From: Paraherbaspirillum soli
GTDB lineage: Bacteria > Pseudomonadota > Gammaproteobacteria > Burkholderiales > Burkholderiaceae_D
Assembly: GCF_042654985.1 (NCBI RefSeq)
Contig: NZ_JBHSMT010000012.1
Coordinates: forward strand, 201,129-265,128
Direction: 5' to 3'
DNA length: 64,000 nucleotides
A program made the translations under genes and the position numbers. The notes below the pieces were generated by a model. It searched no databases and was not told the origin of the DNA. It worked only from the letters and a program-made list of their open reading frames with translations. Below are positions 36,084 to 45,274 of the stretch, in pieces (the first letter of the stretch is position 1; every line of letters begins with the position of its first letter).

Positions 36084-36092
36084 TCATTACAA

Positions 36093-36257
36093 GTAGGGCG
36101 GAAAAGCGCAGCCCTTGCAGGGCGCGTATCCGCTTGCAAGCGGATACCGTTACGCAGGCGGATGGCATGCCATCCGAAACCCCTGCTTCACCCTTCCGCC
36201 GATTTTGGATGCGTCAACCGTCCAATCGGCGGATAACGCTGCGCTCATCCGCCCTAC
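36093..36257. repeat. Long family-B repeat between binding-protein and permease genes
   Basis: GTAGGGCGGAAAAGCGCAGC ... GCTGCGCTCATCCGCCCTAC. The interior adds two hairpins (GCCCTTGCAGGGC; GTATCCGC-TTG-CAAGCGGATAC). It is nearly the same as the 174-bp element at 63622-63795 and begins 9 bp after the stop codon of the binding-protein gene. Confidence 0.92.
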
Positions 36258-36293
36258 ATGCTGCCCCGCTAATAGCCTTGTTCCCACAAAAAA

Positions 36294-37232
36294 ATGAATC
36301 TTAAAGCCAAGTCCCTCTCACGGCCTGCGCCCCCCTGGCACATCGCGCTGTTCCTGGCGCCGGCGGTGATCATCTATTCGCTGTTCAGCGCCCTGCCCTT
36401 GCTGGACACCTTGCGCCTGGGCTTCTACACCAGCAGCGATGCCGGCGTGCACAGCTTCGTCGGCCTGTCCAATTACCATACGATCCTGTTCGATCCCGAC
36501 TGGTCGGCCGCCTTCTGGAACGCGATGTGGAATAACGTGAAGTTCTTCGCGATGCACATGCTGCTGCAAAATCCGATCGGGCTGTTGCTGGCCACCTTGT
36601 TCAGTCTCAAGGGTTTGCGCGGCGCGCGCAGTTATCGCACCCTGATCTTCCTGCCGACCCTGCTGTCGGTGGTGATCATCGGCTTTATCTGGCAATTGAT
36701 CCTGTCGCCGCTGTGGGGCGTCGGCGAAACGCTGATGGGCCATGTCGGCCTGGCCGACTATTTTTCGCCGTGGCTGGGACAACAATCGACCGCACTGGTG
36801 ACGCTGGCGCTGATCTCGGTCTGGCAATACATCGGCATCCCGATGATGTTGATTTATGCCGCGCTGCTGGCGGTGCCGGAGGAAGTGCTGGAAGCGGCCT
36901 ATGCCGAAGGCGCCAGCGGCTTGCGGATTTTCTGGCAGATCAAACTGCCGCTGATCCTGCCGACGCTGGGACTGGTCACTATCCTGACTTTTGTCGCCAA
37001 CTTCAACGCCTTCGACCTGATCTATTCGGTCAAGGGTGCGTTGGCCGGGCCCAATTACACGACCGACATCCTGGGCACCCTGTTCTATCGCACCTTCTTC
37101 GGCTATCAGGCGCAGATCGGCAGTCCGACCATGGGAGCGGCGGTCGCGACCCTGATGTTCCTGGTGATCCTGCTCGGGGTCGCGGCTTATTTCTATGGCG
37201 TGCAGCGCAAGCTGACGCGCTATGAACTGTGA
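36294..37232 (+). CDS. Sugar ABC transporter permease (MalF-like)
   Basis: A 312-residue inner-membrane permease with about six TM segments. The EAA loop, which contacts the ATPase, is EAAYAEGASGLRIFWQIKLP. The N-terminus (WHIALFLAPAVIIYSLFSALP) is typical of CUT1 permeases. No Shine-Dalgarno is visible before ATG 36294; the family-B repeat ends 36 bp upstream and may have displaced the original leader. Pairs with the second permease, whose coding region follows 11 bp on. Confidence 0.93.
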   Translation: MNLKAKSLSRPAPPWHIALFLAPAVIIYSLFSALPLLDTLRLGFYTSSDAGVHSFVGLSNYHTILFDPDWSAAFWNAMWNNVKFFAMHMLLQNPIGLLLATLFSLKGLRGARSYRTLIFLPTLLSVVIIGFIWQLILSPLWGVGETLMGHVGLADYFSPWLGQQSTALVTLALISVWQYIGIPMMLIYAALLAVPEEVLEAAYAEGASGLRIFWQIKLPLILPTLGLVTILTFVANFNAFDLIYSVKGALAGPNYTTDILGTLFYRTFFGYQAQIGSPTMGAAVATLMFLVILLGVAAYFYGVQRKLTRYEL

Positions 37233-37243
37233 GGACGGCCGGC

Positions 37244-38083
37244 ATGCAAACGTTCTCCTTGCGTAATCTCGGCCGGCTGTGGGTGCACCTGGTGCTGTGC
37301 GCTTACGCCGTGATCGCCCTGTTCCCGATTGCGCTGATCCTGATCAATTCGATCAAGTCGCGCGATGCGATCTTCGACAATCCGCTGGCATTTCCGACGC
37401 CGGCATCGTTTTCGCTGATCGGTTTCGAGAAGGTATTGAACAATACCAACTTCATCCTCTATTTCGGCAACAGCCTGCTGGTGACGCTCGGTTCCTTGCT
37501 GCTGATCGTGCTGTTCGGCGCGATGGCGGGCTGGGCGCTGTCGGAATACAAGTTCCGCGGCAACCGCCTGCTGACGCTGTACCTGGCGCTCGGCATCATG
37601 ATCCCGATCCGGCTCGGCACGGTCTCTATCCTGCAACTGGTGGTGAGCCTGAACCTGATCAACACCCGCAGCGCGCTGATCCTGGTGTATACCGCCCAGG
37701 GCTTGCCGCTGGCGGTGATGATCCTGTCCGAATTCATCCGCCAGATCCCGAAGGAACTAAAGGACGCGGCGCGCTGCGACGGCGTCGGCGAGTTCAAGAT
37801 TTTCTTCCAGATCATCCTGCCGCTGATCCGGCCGGCGATCGCCACGGTAGCGGTGTTCACCATGATCCCGGCCTGGAACGACCTGTGGTTCCCGCTGATC
37901 CTGGCGCCGTCCGACGAAACAAAAACCGTGACGCTGGGGGTCCAGCAATTCATCGGCCAGTACGTGACGGACTGGAATTCGGTGCTGGCGGCGCTGTCGC
38001 TGGCGGTGATCCCGATCCTGATTTTGTACATGCTGTTTTCCCGTCAATTGATTCGCGGATTAACCTCCGGCGCAGTCAAGTAA
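37244..38083 (+). CDS. Sugar ABC transporter permease (MalG-like)
   Basis: A 279-residue permease with six predicted TM helices and the EAA-type loop ELKDAARCDGVGEFKIFFQIILP. Forms the membrane channel with the MalF-like subunit. ATG 37244 has GAGG 9 nt upstream; the GTG at 37229 would overlap the previous gene. The next gene, GH20, starts 62 bp later with its own strong GGGAGA site. Confidence 0.93.
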   Translation: MQTFSLRNLGRLWVHLVLCAYAVIALFPIALILINSIKSRDAIFDNPLAFPTPASFSLIGFEKVLNNTNFILYFGNSLLVTLGSLLLIVLFGAMAGWALSEYKFRGNRLLTLYLALGIMIPIRLGTVSILQLVVSLNLINTRSALILVYTAQGLPLAVMILSEFIRQIPKELKDAARCDGVGEFKIFFQIILPLIRPAIATVAVFTMIPAWNDLWFPLILAPSDETKTVTLGVQQFIGQYVTDWNSVLAALSLAVIPILILYMLFSRQLIRGLTSGAVK

Positions 38084-38145
38084 AACCATGCCTTCAGTCG
38101 TAACCGCAACATCCTAAGAACGAACAATCATTCAGGGAGAAGACG

Positions 38146-40818
38146 ATGAAAAGATGGAGAGCAAACGTAGCAGCAGCCGTCGCGGCCAGCCTGGCGCTGC
38201 TGGGAACGGCCAACGGCCACCCGGCCGAGCAGCGGCTGGTGGATCAACTTAGCCAGCTGAAAGTGCGCTATACGGTGGTCGATAACCTGGCCGCCACACA
38301 TGGCGTCGACTGCTCGGCGCTGGGCGCGGACTGGGCCTCATGCAACCGGGCCACGATCACGCTGGACAATCCCGGCGAACAGATTAGCAGCAAGGATTGG
38401 GCGATCTACTTCCACAGCATTCGCCAAGTCTTGCAGGTGCTTGACCCGCAGTTCAAGATCACGCACCTGACCGGCGATCTGCACAGACTGGAACCGACCG
38501 ACAAGTTCACATCCTTCCCGGCCGGACAGGCGCTGCAAATCCCGATCATCGGCGAATATTGGCAATTGTTTGAAACCGACGTCATGCCGCGCTGGTACGT
38601 CACCGCAGGCGGCGCCCGCCCGCGGGTCATCGCCAGCACCGATACCGAAAACCTGCAGCGCCTGGTGACGCCGCTCGGCCAGCAATGGAAACGCATCGAG
38701 GCCGACCATAATGTGCTGATGACCGCCGCCAGCCGTTTCGACAAGAACCAGGATGTGCGCCTGTTGCCGGCCGCCGACTTGCGCGGGCAAATCCTCCCGA
38801 CGCCGCTGCAAGTCAACATTCATCCGCAGGATGCGGATCTGCGGCGCGGGGTGGCGCTGCATCTGGCGGCCTTGCCGTCGGCCGCGGCCGAGGCCATCCG
38901 ACAACGCTTTGAGCAACTCGGGGTATCAATTAATGGCGACGGCTACCCGATCCGAACCCGGATCCAGAGCGAGCGTTTCCAGGGTCCGACGGCGCTGCCC
39001 GGTGCTTACCAGTTGACGATAGGCACCCAGGGCGCCGAAGTGGTCGGCTTCGATCAAAGCGGCGTGTTCTACGGCCTGCAATCGATTCTTTCGCTGCTGC
39101 CGGCCGACGGCCGCATGCGCATCGCCACGCTGCATGCCAGCGATGCGCCGCGTTTTGCCTATCGCGGCATGTTCCTCGATGTCGGCCGCAACTTCCATTC
39201 GAAACAGGCAGTGCTGCGCCTACTGGATCAGATGGCGGCCTATAAGCTGAATAAATTCCACTTTCACCTGAGCGACGACGAGGGCTGGCGGATCGAGATC
39301 CCGGGTTTGCCGGAGTTGACCGAGATCGGAGGCAGGCGCTGCCACGATTTGAGCGAAAGCCGATGCCTGTTGCCGCAACTGGGTTCCGGCCCGCATAGCG
39401 ACAATATGGGCAGCGGTTATTTCACCCGCAGCGACTACATCGAGATCCTGCAATACGCCCAGGCGCGTCAGATTGAAGTGATCCCGGAAATCGACATGCC
39501 GGCCCATGCCCGCGCCGCCGTGGTGGCGATGGAAGCGCGCTACCGCAGGCTGCACCGGCAAGGCAAGGAGCTGGAGGCCAACGCCTACCGCCTGCTCGAT
39601 CCCAGCGATACTTCGCGCACCACCTCGGTCCAGTTCTACGATCGCCGCAGTTTCGTCAATCCCTGCCTGGAGTCGTCCAAGCACTTTGTCGACAAGGTGA
39701 TCGCTGAAATCGCCGGCATGCACCGCGAGGCCGGCCAGCCGCTGACGACCTGGCATTTCGGCGGCGACGAAGCCAAGAATACCCGCCTGGGACCCGGCTT
39801 CCAGGACATCAACGCACCGGACAAAGTGAACTGGAAAGGCACGATAGACCAGCGCCGCGAAGATCATCCGTGGGCCAGATCGCCGATCTGTCAGGCACTG
39901 GTCAACAGCGGCAAGGTACAGGACATCACCCATCTGTCGGGCTATTTCGCGGTCGAGGTGAGCAAGCTGGTCAACGCCCACGGCATCGAAAAAATGCAAG
40001 CCTGGCAAGACGGATTGAAAGATGCCAAGGACGCCAGGGCGTTTGCCACCCGCCGGGTCGGCGTCAACCTGTGGGACACCTTGTATTGGGGCGGTTTCGA
40101 CACCGCCAACGATTGGGCCAGCAAAGGTTATGAAGTCACCCTGTCCAATCCCGACTATCTGTATATGGACATGCCGTACGAAGTCAATCCGCTGGAGCGT
40201 GGCTATTACTGGGCCACCCGCTTTAACGACGAGCGAAAAATGTTCAGCTTCGCGCCCAACAACCTGCCGCAAAACGCGGAAACCTCGGTCGACCGCGACG
40301 GCAATCCGTTCCAGGCCAAAAGCGACAAGGCCTGGCCGGGCGCTTACGGCATCTCGGCTCAATCCTGGAGTGAAACCGTGCGCACCGACAGGCAGATGGA
40401 CGGCATGATTTTCCCCCGGGTGCTGACAGTGGCAGAACGGGCCTGGCATCGCGCCGCCTGGGAGCAGGATTATCAGCAAGGCCGCAGCTATCAAGGCGGC
40501 GTCACGCACCTGGTCGACAGCCAGGCCCTGCTGAACGACTGGCAGCGTTTTGCCAACCTGGTCGGACAACGCGAACTGGCGAAGCTGGATCAAGCCGGCG
40601 TCGCTTACCGCTTGCCGGTGCCGGGCGGGCGCGTGCTGAACGGCATGCTGGCGGCGAACGTGGCCTTGCCCGGCCTGACTATCGAATACTCCAGCGACGG
40701 CGGCAATCAGTGGCAGCGCTACGCCCCCAAAGCCCCGCCGCAGGTCAGTTCCAACGTCCTGCTGCGCTCCCGCAGTCCGGACGGCAGGCGCAGCAGTCGG
40801 GCTGAAGCTTTGCGTTAG
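38146..40818 (+). CDS. Beta-N-acetylhexosaminidase (chitobiase type, GH20)
   Basis: Splits GlcNAc from chitobiose and chitooligomers in the periplasm or outside. The 890-residue protein has a signal peptide (AAAVAASLALLGTANGHP), a CHB_HEX-type N-terminal domain (about 30-190), a GH20b domain, the catalytic barrel from about 335 (RGMFLDVGRNFHSKQAV), the catalytic Asp-Glu pair at 541-542 (WHFGGDEAKN), and a short C-terminal beta domain. This is the Serratia chitobiase layout. Because it lies inside the import operon, released GlcNAc should be taken up directly. Confidence 0.95.
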   Translation: MKRWRANVAAAVAASLALLGTANGHPAEQRLVDQLSQLKVRYTVVDNLAATHGVDCSALGADWASCNRATITLDNPGEQISSKDWAIYFHSIRQVLQVLDPQFKITHLTGDLHRLEPTDKFTSFPAGQALQIPIIGEYWQLFETDVMPRWYVTAGGARPRVIASTDTENLQRLVTPLGQQWKRIEADHNVLMTAASRFDKNQDVRLLPAADLRGQILPTPLQVNIHPQDADLRRGVALHLAALPSAAAEAIRQRFEQLGVSINGDGYPIRTRIQSERFQGPTALPGAYQLTIGTQGAEVVGFDQSGVFYGLQSILSLLPADGRMRIATLHASDAPRFAYRGMFLDVGRNFHSKQAVLRLLDQMAAYKLNKFHFHLSDDEGWRIEIPGLPELTEIGGRRCHDLSESRCLLPQLGSGPHSDNMGSGYFTRSDYIEILQYAQARQIEVIPEIDMPAHARAAVVAMEARYRRLHRQGKELEANAYRLLDPSDTSRTTSVQFYDRRSFVNPCLESSKHFVDKVIAEIAGMHREAGQPLTTWHFGGDEAKNTRLGPGFQDINAPDKVNWKGTIDQRREDHPWARSPICQALVNSGKVQDITHLSGYFAVEVSKLVNAHGIEKMQAWQDGLKDAKDARAFATRRVGVNLWDTLYWGGFDTANDWASKGYEVTLSNPDYLYMDMPYEVNPLERGYYWATRFNDERKMFSFAPNNLPQNAETSVDRDGNPFQAKSDKAWPGAYGISAQSWSETVRTDRQMDGMIFPRVLTVAERAWHRAAWEQDYQQGRSYQGGVTHLVDSQALLNDWQRFANLVGQRELAKLDQAGVAYRLPVPGGRVLNGMLAANVALPGLTIEYSSDGGNQWQRYAPKAPPQVSSNVLLRSRSPDGRRSSRAEALR

Positions 40819-40835
40819 TGAATGAGTGAATGAGG

Positions 40836-40862
40836 GTGGCCGGTGCGATGAGCGCCGGCCAC
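40836..40862. other. GC-rich hairpin after the chitobiase gene
   Basis: GTGGCCGGTGC-GATGA-GCGCCGGCCAC is an 11-bp stem with one T/G mismatch and no T-tract. It follows the GH20 stop by 17 bp and precedes a family-D repeat. More likely an RNA-stabilising or processing structure than a strong terminator. Confidence 0.55.
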
Positions 40863-40871
40863 TATGGATCA

Positions 40872-40994
40872 AGGGCACCTCTAAAAACCGTAGCGAGCGG
40901 CCCAAGGTCGGGGTAAGAAGCGCAGTCGTACGCGAGTACGGCGAGCATCGCAGCCCCGAGATTGGGCCGCGCAGTAGGTTTTTAGAGGCGCCCT
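40872..40994. repeat. Family-D repeat, 123-bp complex palindrome
   Basis: The outer arms AGGGCACCTCTAAAAACC and GGTTTTTAGAGGCGCCCT pair with one mismatch. The inner arms GCGAGCGGCCCAA and TTGGGCCGCGC pair with an extra CGAG-type stem, and the centre has GTCGTACGCGAGTACGGC. It lies between the GH20 gene and the ATPase gene and ends 18 bp before the ATPase start. A second copy is at 55132-55246. Confidence 0.92.
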
Positions 40995-41012
40995 CAATAA
41001 AAGGTAAAAAGC

Positions 41013-42152
41013 ATGGCCCACGTCAGTATCAAAGACATCAGAAAATCCTATGACGGCAAGCAGGACGTGCTGGCCGGACTCAATCTCGACATCAAGGATG
41101 GCGAATTCGTGGTGCTGGTCGGCCCTTCCGGCTGCGGCAAGTCGACTTTGCTGCGCATGCTGTGCGGGCTGGAGTCGATCAGCGGCGGCGAGCTGTCGAT
41201 CGGCGGCCAGGTGGTCAATCATTTGCCGCCGGCGGAACGCGGCATTGCGATGGTGTTCCAGAGCTATGCACTGTACCCGCACATGAGCGTCTATAAAAAC
41301 ATGGCGTTCGGCCTGAAAATCGCCGGCGCCGGCAAGGCTGCGATCGACCAGCGCATCCGCCACGCCGCCGGCATCCTCAAAATCGATCACCTGCTGGAGC
41401 GCCTGCCGCGCGAACTGTCCGGCGGCCAGCGCCAGCGCGTCGCCATCGGCCGCGCCATCGTCCGCGAGCCGAAGCTGTTCCTGTTCGACGAACCGCTGTC
41501 CAACCTGGATGCCGCGTTGCGGGTGCAGACCCGGCTCGAGATCGCCAAGCTGCATCGGCAACTGGCCGCCACCATCGTCTACGTCACCCACGACCAGGTG
41601 GAGGCGATGACCCTGGGCGACAAAATCGTGGTCATGAACGACGGCCAAATCCAGCAGGCGGGCACGCCGCTGGAACTGTATCAGCGGCCGCACAACCTGT
41701 TCGTTGCGACCTTCATCGGCTCGCCGAAAATGAACTTGTTCAGCGGAACGGTCAGTACGGTCGAGGCCGACCATGTAAAAGTCAGACTTGCCAGCGGCCA
41801 GGAAATCCGCACCGAGGTCAGCGCCGGCAGCGCCAGGAGCGGCGACGCGGTGACGGTCGGAGTACGATCGGAACACATCCTGGAACACGCCGAGCATGGC
41901 GCTCACAACGATAGCGGCCAAATCTTCAGCGGCAAAGTCAACATCGTCGAACATCTGGGCGAAGCCAACTTCATCTTTGTGACGCTGCAAAACGGCCAGG
42001 ACCTGCTGGTGCGCGGCAATGGCAACAACACAGTACGCATCGGCGATACGATTACCTTGTCCGCCGCCAGCAGCGCGTTCCACGTGTTCGATGCCGACGG
42101 TCAATCGCTAGCCAGACTTAAGCCTGGAAATATGATTTCTTCGAAGCAGTAA
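41013..42152 (+). CDS. Sugar ABC transporter ATP-binding protein (MalK/UgpC-like)
   Basis: A 379-residue ATPase of the CUT1 system. Walker A is GPSGCGKST, the signature is LSGGQRQR, Walker B is LFLFDEPLSNLD, and the switch His is in VTHDQVEA. From about 240 the C-terminal OB/TOBE region (FIGSPKMNLF) is present, as in MalK and UgpC. It energises the two permeases upstream; the family-D repeat separates it from GH20. AAGGT lies before ATG 41013. Confidence 0.94.
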   Translation: MAHVSIKDIRKSYDGKQDVLAGLNLDIKDGEFVVLVGPSGCGKSTLLRMLCGLESISGGELSIGGQVVNHLPPAERGIAMVFQSYALYPHMSVYKNMAFGLKIAGAGKAAIDQRIRHAAGILKIDHLLERLPRELSGGQRQRVAIGRAIVREPKLFLFDEPLSNLDAALRVQTRLEIAKLHRQLAATIVYVTHDQVEAMTLGDKIVVMNDGQIQQAGTPLELYQRPHNLFVATFIGSPKMNLFSGTVSTVEADHVKVRLASGQEIRTEVSAGSARSGDAVTVGVRSEHILEHAEHGAHNDSGQIFSGKVNIVEHLGEANFIFVTLQNGQDLLVRGNGNNTVRIGDTITLSAASSAFHVFDADGQSLARLKPGNMISSKQ

Positions 42153-42206
42153 GCAAGCCTATCCAAGATACAATTTTGCCTTTCCAGCATCACAACCAAT
42201 GCCACC

Positions 42207-43118
42207 ATGAATACAGCTTACGAATACTTGATCGGCGTCGACGGCGGCGGCACCAAGACCCTGGTCCGGGTCGAGCGCCCGGACGGCAGTCATGTCGCCG
42301 ACGGCAGCAGCGGACCTTCGGCCTTGATGCACGGCACCGGCAAGGCCTGGCTCGCCATCGTCGCGGCGATCGACGGCGCGTTCCAGCAAGCCGGCCTGCC
42401 CCGGCCGCCGTATCGGCAACTGGCGGCGGGTTTCGGCTTATCCGGCGTCAACAACAAACAATGGGCGGCGGAATTTAGCGCGCAGGACCCCGGCTTTGGA
42501 GCGATCGCCGTCGGCACCGATGCCTTCACCACCCTGCTCGGCGCCCATCTGGGCCGGCCCGGCGCTATCGTTGCGATCGGCACCGGCAGCGTCGGCGAGG
42601 CTTTGCTGGCCGATGGCAGCCGGCGTGAAGTCGGCGGCTGGGGCTTCCAGACCGGCGACGAAGCGAGCGGCTGCTGGATCGGCATGCGCGCCATCAATCA
42701 TGTCGAGCGGGTACTGGATGGACGCGCCGAAGCCGGACCGCTGGCGCACGCGATCATCGCGTTTTGCGGCGGCGCCGGCGAGCATGCCGACCAGCGCGAT
42801 CAGGTACTGAGCTGGATCATCCAGGCCAACCAGAGCATCTTTGCGCAACTGGCGCCGCTGGTGGTGGCGCACGCCGGGCAGGACGATGCAGCGCGCAGCA
42901 TCCTGCAAGAGGCCGGTCGCGAAATCGAGCAAATCGCCGCTGCGCTCGATCCTGCGCAAGATCCAGCAAATAAGTTGCCGATCGCACTGTGCGGCGGACT
43001 GGCCGCCCCGCTGCGTCCCTATTTACCGCAACCGTTACAAGTACGCGCGACTGCGCCGCAAGCCGATGCGGCAGCCGGCGCAATACTGCTGCTGCGCCGG
43101 CAGTTGAAAGGAGAATGA
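42207..43118 (+). CDS. N-acetylglucosamine kinase, BadF/BadG/BcrA/BcrD ATPase family
   Basis: A 303-residue sugar-kinase-fold protein. The phosphate-1 loop LIGVDGGGTKTLVRVE, the phosphate-2 region VAIGTGSVGEAL and WGFQTGDEASGCWIG match the BadF-type GlcNAc/glucosamine kinases. Phosphorylates imported GlcNAc to GlcNAc-6-P, needed because ABC import, unlike the PTS, does not phosphorylate. The nagA start lies 3 bp after its stop. Confidence 0.9.
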   Translation: MNTAYEYLIGVDGGGTKTLVRVERPDGSHVADGSSGPSALMHGTGKAWLAIVAAIDGAFQQAGLPRPPYRQLAAGFGLSGVNNKQWAAEFSAQDPGFGAIAVGTDAFTTLLGAHLGRPGAIVAIGTGSVGEALLADGSRREVGGWGFQTGDEASGCWIGMRAINHVERVLDGRAEAGPLAHAIIAFCGGAGEHADQRDQVLSWIIQANQSIFAQLAPLVVAHAGQDDAARSILQEAGREIEQIAAALDPAQDPANKLPIALCGGLAAPLRPYLPQPLQVRATAPQADAAAGAILLLRRQLKGE

Positions 43119-43120
43119 CG

Positions 43121-44248
43121 ATGAAGAACCTCACCCAACTTCAAGGCAACGTGTTAAGTACCCAGGGCTGGGTCGCCGGCACCATCAGCTTCGGCGACAT
43201 GATCGCCGACATTTGCGGCCAGCCGCTGGAGCAAGCGCCAGGCGACGAGCACGGCGGCGATTATATTCTGCCGGGCTTTATCGACTTGCACGTGCATGGC
43301 GGCGGCGGCCGCGACGTGATGGAAGGCGGCGATGCGGCGCAAATCATTTCGCGCATGCATGCGCAGCACGGCACCACCAGCATGCTGGCGACCACCATGA
43401 CCGCGCCGATCGAAGAGCTGGAAGCGGCGCTGGCCGCCATCGGCCGCGCCTGCCATGCACGCCCGGCCGGCACCGCACGGATACTCGGGGCCCACCTGGA
43501 AGGCCCTTACATCAACCCCGGCAATCTCGGCGCCCAGCCCGATTTTGCGATTGCCGCCACGCTCGAACAAGTCGATTGGCTGCGCAGCTTTGCGCCGTTA
43601 AAACTGATCACCATCGCCCCCGAAGTCGACGGCCACCTGGACCTGTTGCGGACCCTGACCGCGACCGGTATGCGGGTCCAGATCGGCCACACCCTCGGCA
43701 CCTATGAAGATGGGGTGGCCGCGCTCGAACATGGCGCGGCCGGGTTCACCCACCTGTTCAACGCCATGAGCGGCTTTCATCATCGGCAGCCGGGCATGGC
43801 CGGCGCGGCGCTGGCGCATGCCGAATACGCCGAACTGATCCCCGATCTGCTGCACGTCCATCCCGGCGCCATCAAGGCCGCGCTGCGCGCCATCCCGCGC
43901 CTGTATTGCGTGACCGACTCGACTGCCGCCTCCGGCATGCCGGACGGCGACTATATGCTGGGCCGGCAATCGGTGCACAAATGCCTGGGCGGCGTGCGGC
44001 TGGCCGACGGCACCCTGGCCGGCAGCACGCTGACCATGGATCAAGCCTTACGCAACCTGGTCGGACTCGGCCTGGCAATCGAAGAAGCTTCGCTGCGGGT
44101 GTCCACCTACCCCGCCGACTACCTGGGCATGCAGGAACGCGGCCGTCTCAAAAACGGCTGTTTCGCCGACATCGTGGTGCTGGACCGCCAGCTCAAACTC
44201 AAAGCCGTATACGTAGAAGGAGAACAGATTGACCTCGTTGATGCTTAA
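43121..44248 (+). CDS. nagA: N-acetylglucosamine-6-phosphate deacetylase
   Basis: Removes acetate from GlcNAc-6-P. A 375-residue amidohydrolase with the metal site HVHGGGGRDVMEGG, GAHLEGPYINP (metal-ligand Glu), IGHTLG, THLFNAMSGFHHRQPG and the catalytic Asp in CVTDSTAASG. ATG 43121 has AAGGAG 7 nt upstream (43108-43113); ATG 43115 is too close to that site. It overlaps the next gene by 20 nt. Confidence 0.96.
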   Translation: MKNLTQLQGNVLSTQGWVAGTISFGDMIADICGQPLEQAPGDEHGGDYILPGFIDLHVHGGGGRDVMEGGDAAQIISRMHAQHGTTSMLATTMTAPIEELEAALAAIGRACHARPAGTARILGAHLEGPYINPGNLGAQPDFAIAATLEQVDWLRSFAPLKLITIAPEVDGHLDLLRTLTATGMRVQIGHTLGTYEDGVAALEHGAAGFTHLFNAMSGFHHRQPGMAGAALAHAEYAELIPDLLHVHPGAIKAALRAIPRLYCVTDSTAASGMPDGDYMLGRQSVHKCLGGVRLADGTLAGSTLTMDQALRNLVGLGLAIEEASLRVSTYPADYLGMQERGRLKNGCFADIVVLDRQLKLKAVYVEGEQIDLVDA

Positions 44249-45251
44249 AGAAGCCCGCTCGGCGGCAGCTCATGTCGCCTCGCAACTCAGGCAGGACCGT
44301 GAACGCTATGCCGAACTCGGCCAGTGCCTGCGGGCCGCGCCGCCGTCGGCTATCCTGACGGTGGCGCGCGGCAGCTCGGATAACGCCGCCAACTATTGCG
44401 CCTACCTGATCATGGCGCGCCTGGGCCACATCGTCGCCTCGCTGCCGCTGTCGCTGGTGACCTTGAACAAGGCGCCGCTGATCGCGCGCGACGCGCTGGC
44501 GATCGCCATCTCGCAATCCGGCCAAAGCCCCGATGTGATCGAACCGATCCGCTACTTTCGCGAAAGCGGCGCCGCCACCGTGGCGCTGGTGAATGACGCC
44601 GCCTCGCCGCTTGCCGCCAGCGCCGAATGGGCCTTGCCGCTGCACGCCGGGTCCGAACTCAGCGTGGCCGCCACCAAAAGCTTTATCGCCAGCCTGGTGG
44701 CCGCCGCCCGCCTCACCGCGCACTGGCAAAACGATGCCGCCTTGCTGGCCGCCATCGAGACCCTACCCGAAGCGCTGGAAGACGCCAGCCATAGCGACTG
44801 GACACCGGCCATCGAAACCCTGGCGCCGGCCTCGCGCATCATGGTGGTCGGCCGCGGCATCAGCCTGCCGCTGGCGATGGAAGCGGCCTTGAAGCTGAAG
44901 GAAACCTCGGGCATCCAGGCCGAAGCCTTCAGCGGCGCCGAAATCAAACACGGCCCGATGACCTTGATCGACGAAGGCTATCCGCTGTTGATTTTTGCCA
45001 CGCGCGGACCGACCCAGGACGGCTTGCTCAAGCTGGCCGATGAAATGCGCAAGCGCGGCGCCAAGGTATTGCTGGCCGCGCCGGACAACGTCGCCGGCCG
45101 CGACCTGACCCTGCCAGTCGCCGCCACCGCCGACCTCGATCCGATTGTCGCGATTCAAGCGTTTTATGCGATGGCGGCCAGCCTATCCGCCGCCCGCGGC
45201 ATGGACCCGGATCGGCCTCGGCATTTGAGTAAGGTGACCAGGACTCAGTAA
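44229..45251 (+). CDS. SIS-domain glucosamine-6-phosphate deaminase (NagB-II type)
   Basis: A 340-residue protein with two SIS domains (ARGSSDNAANYCAYL and SQSGQSPDVIEP; VGRGISLPLAMEAALKLKE and HGPMTLIDEGYPLLIF). It resembles the isomerase half of GlmS without the glutaminase domain. In GlcNAc operons of this type it converts glucosamine-6-P to fructose-6-P and ammonia. The TTG at 44229 is taken as start because a perfect AAGGAG (44217-44222) is 6 nt upstream; the ATG at 44241 would be 18 nt away. Last gene of the operon, convergent with the AT-rich island. Confidence 0.9.
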   Translation: MTSLMLKEARSAAAHVASQLRQDRERYAELGQCLRAAPPSAILTVARGSSDNAANYCAYLIMARLGHIVASLPLSLVTLNKAPLIARDALAIAISQSGQSPDVIEPIRYFRESGAATVALVNDAASPLAASAEWALPLHAGSELSVAATKSFIASLVAAARLTAHWQNDAALLAAIETLPEALEDASHSDWTPAIETLAPASRIMVVGRGISLPLAMEAALKLKETSGIQAEAFSGAEIKHGPMTLIDEGYPLLIFATRGPTQDGLLKLADEMRKRGAKVLLAAPDNVAGRDLTLPVAATADLDPIVAIQAFYAMAASLSAARGMDPDRPRHLSKVTRTQ

Positions 45252-45274
45252 TATTTTTGTACTGAAATTTACGC

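Noticed and set aside
39220..40905. 561-residue minus-strand open frame opposite the GH20 gene
   Set aside because: Shadow frame; the plus strand carries the catalytic Asp-Glu motif and full domain order.
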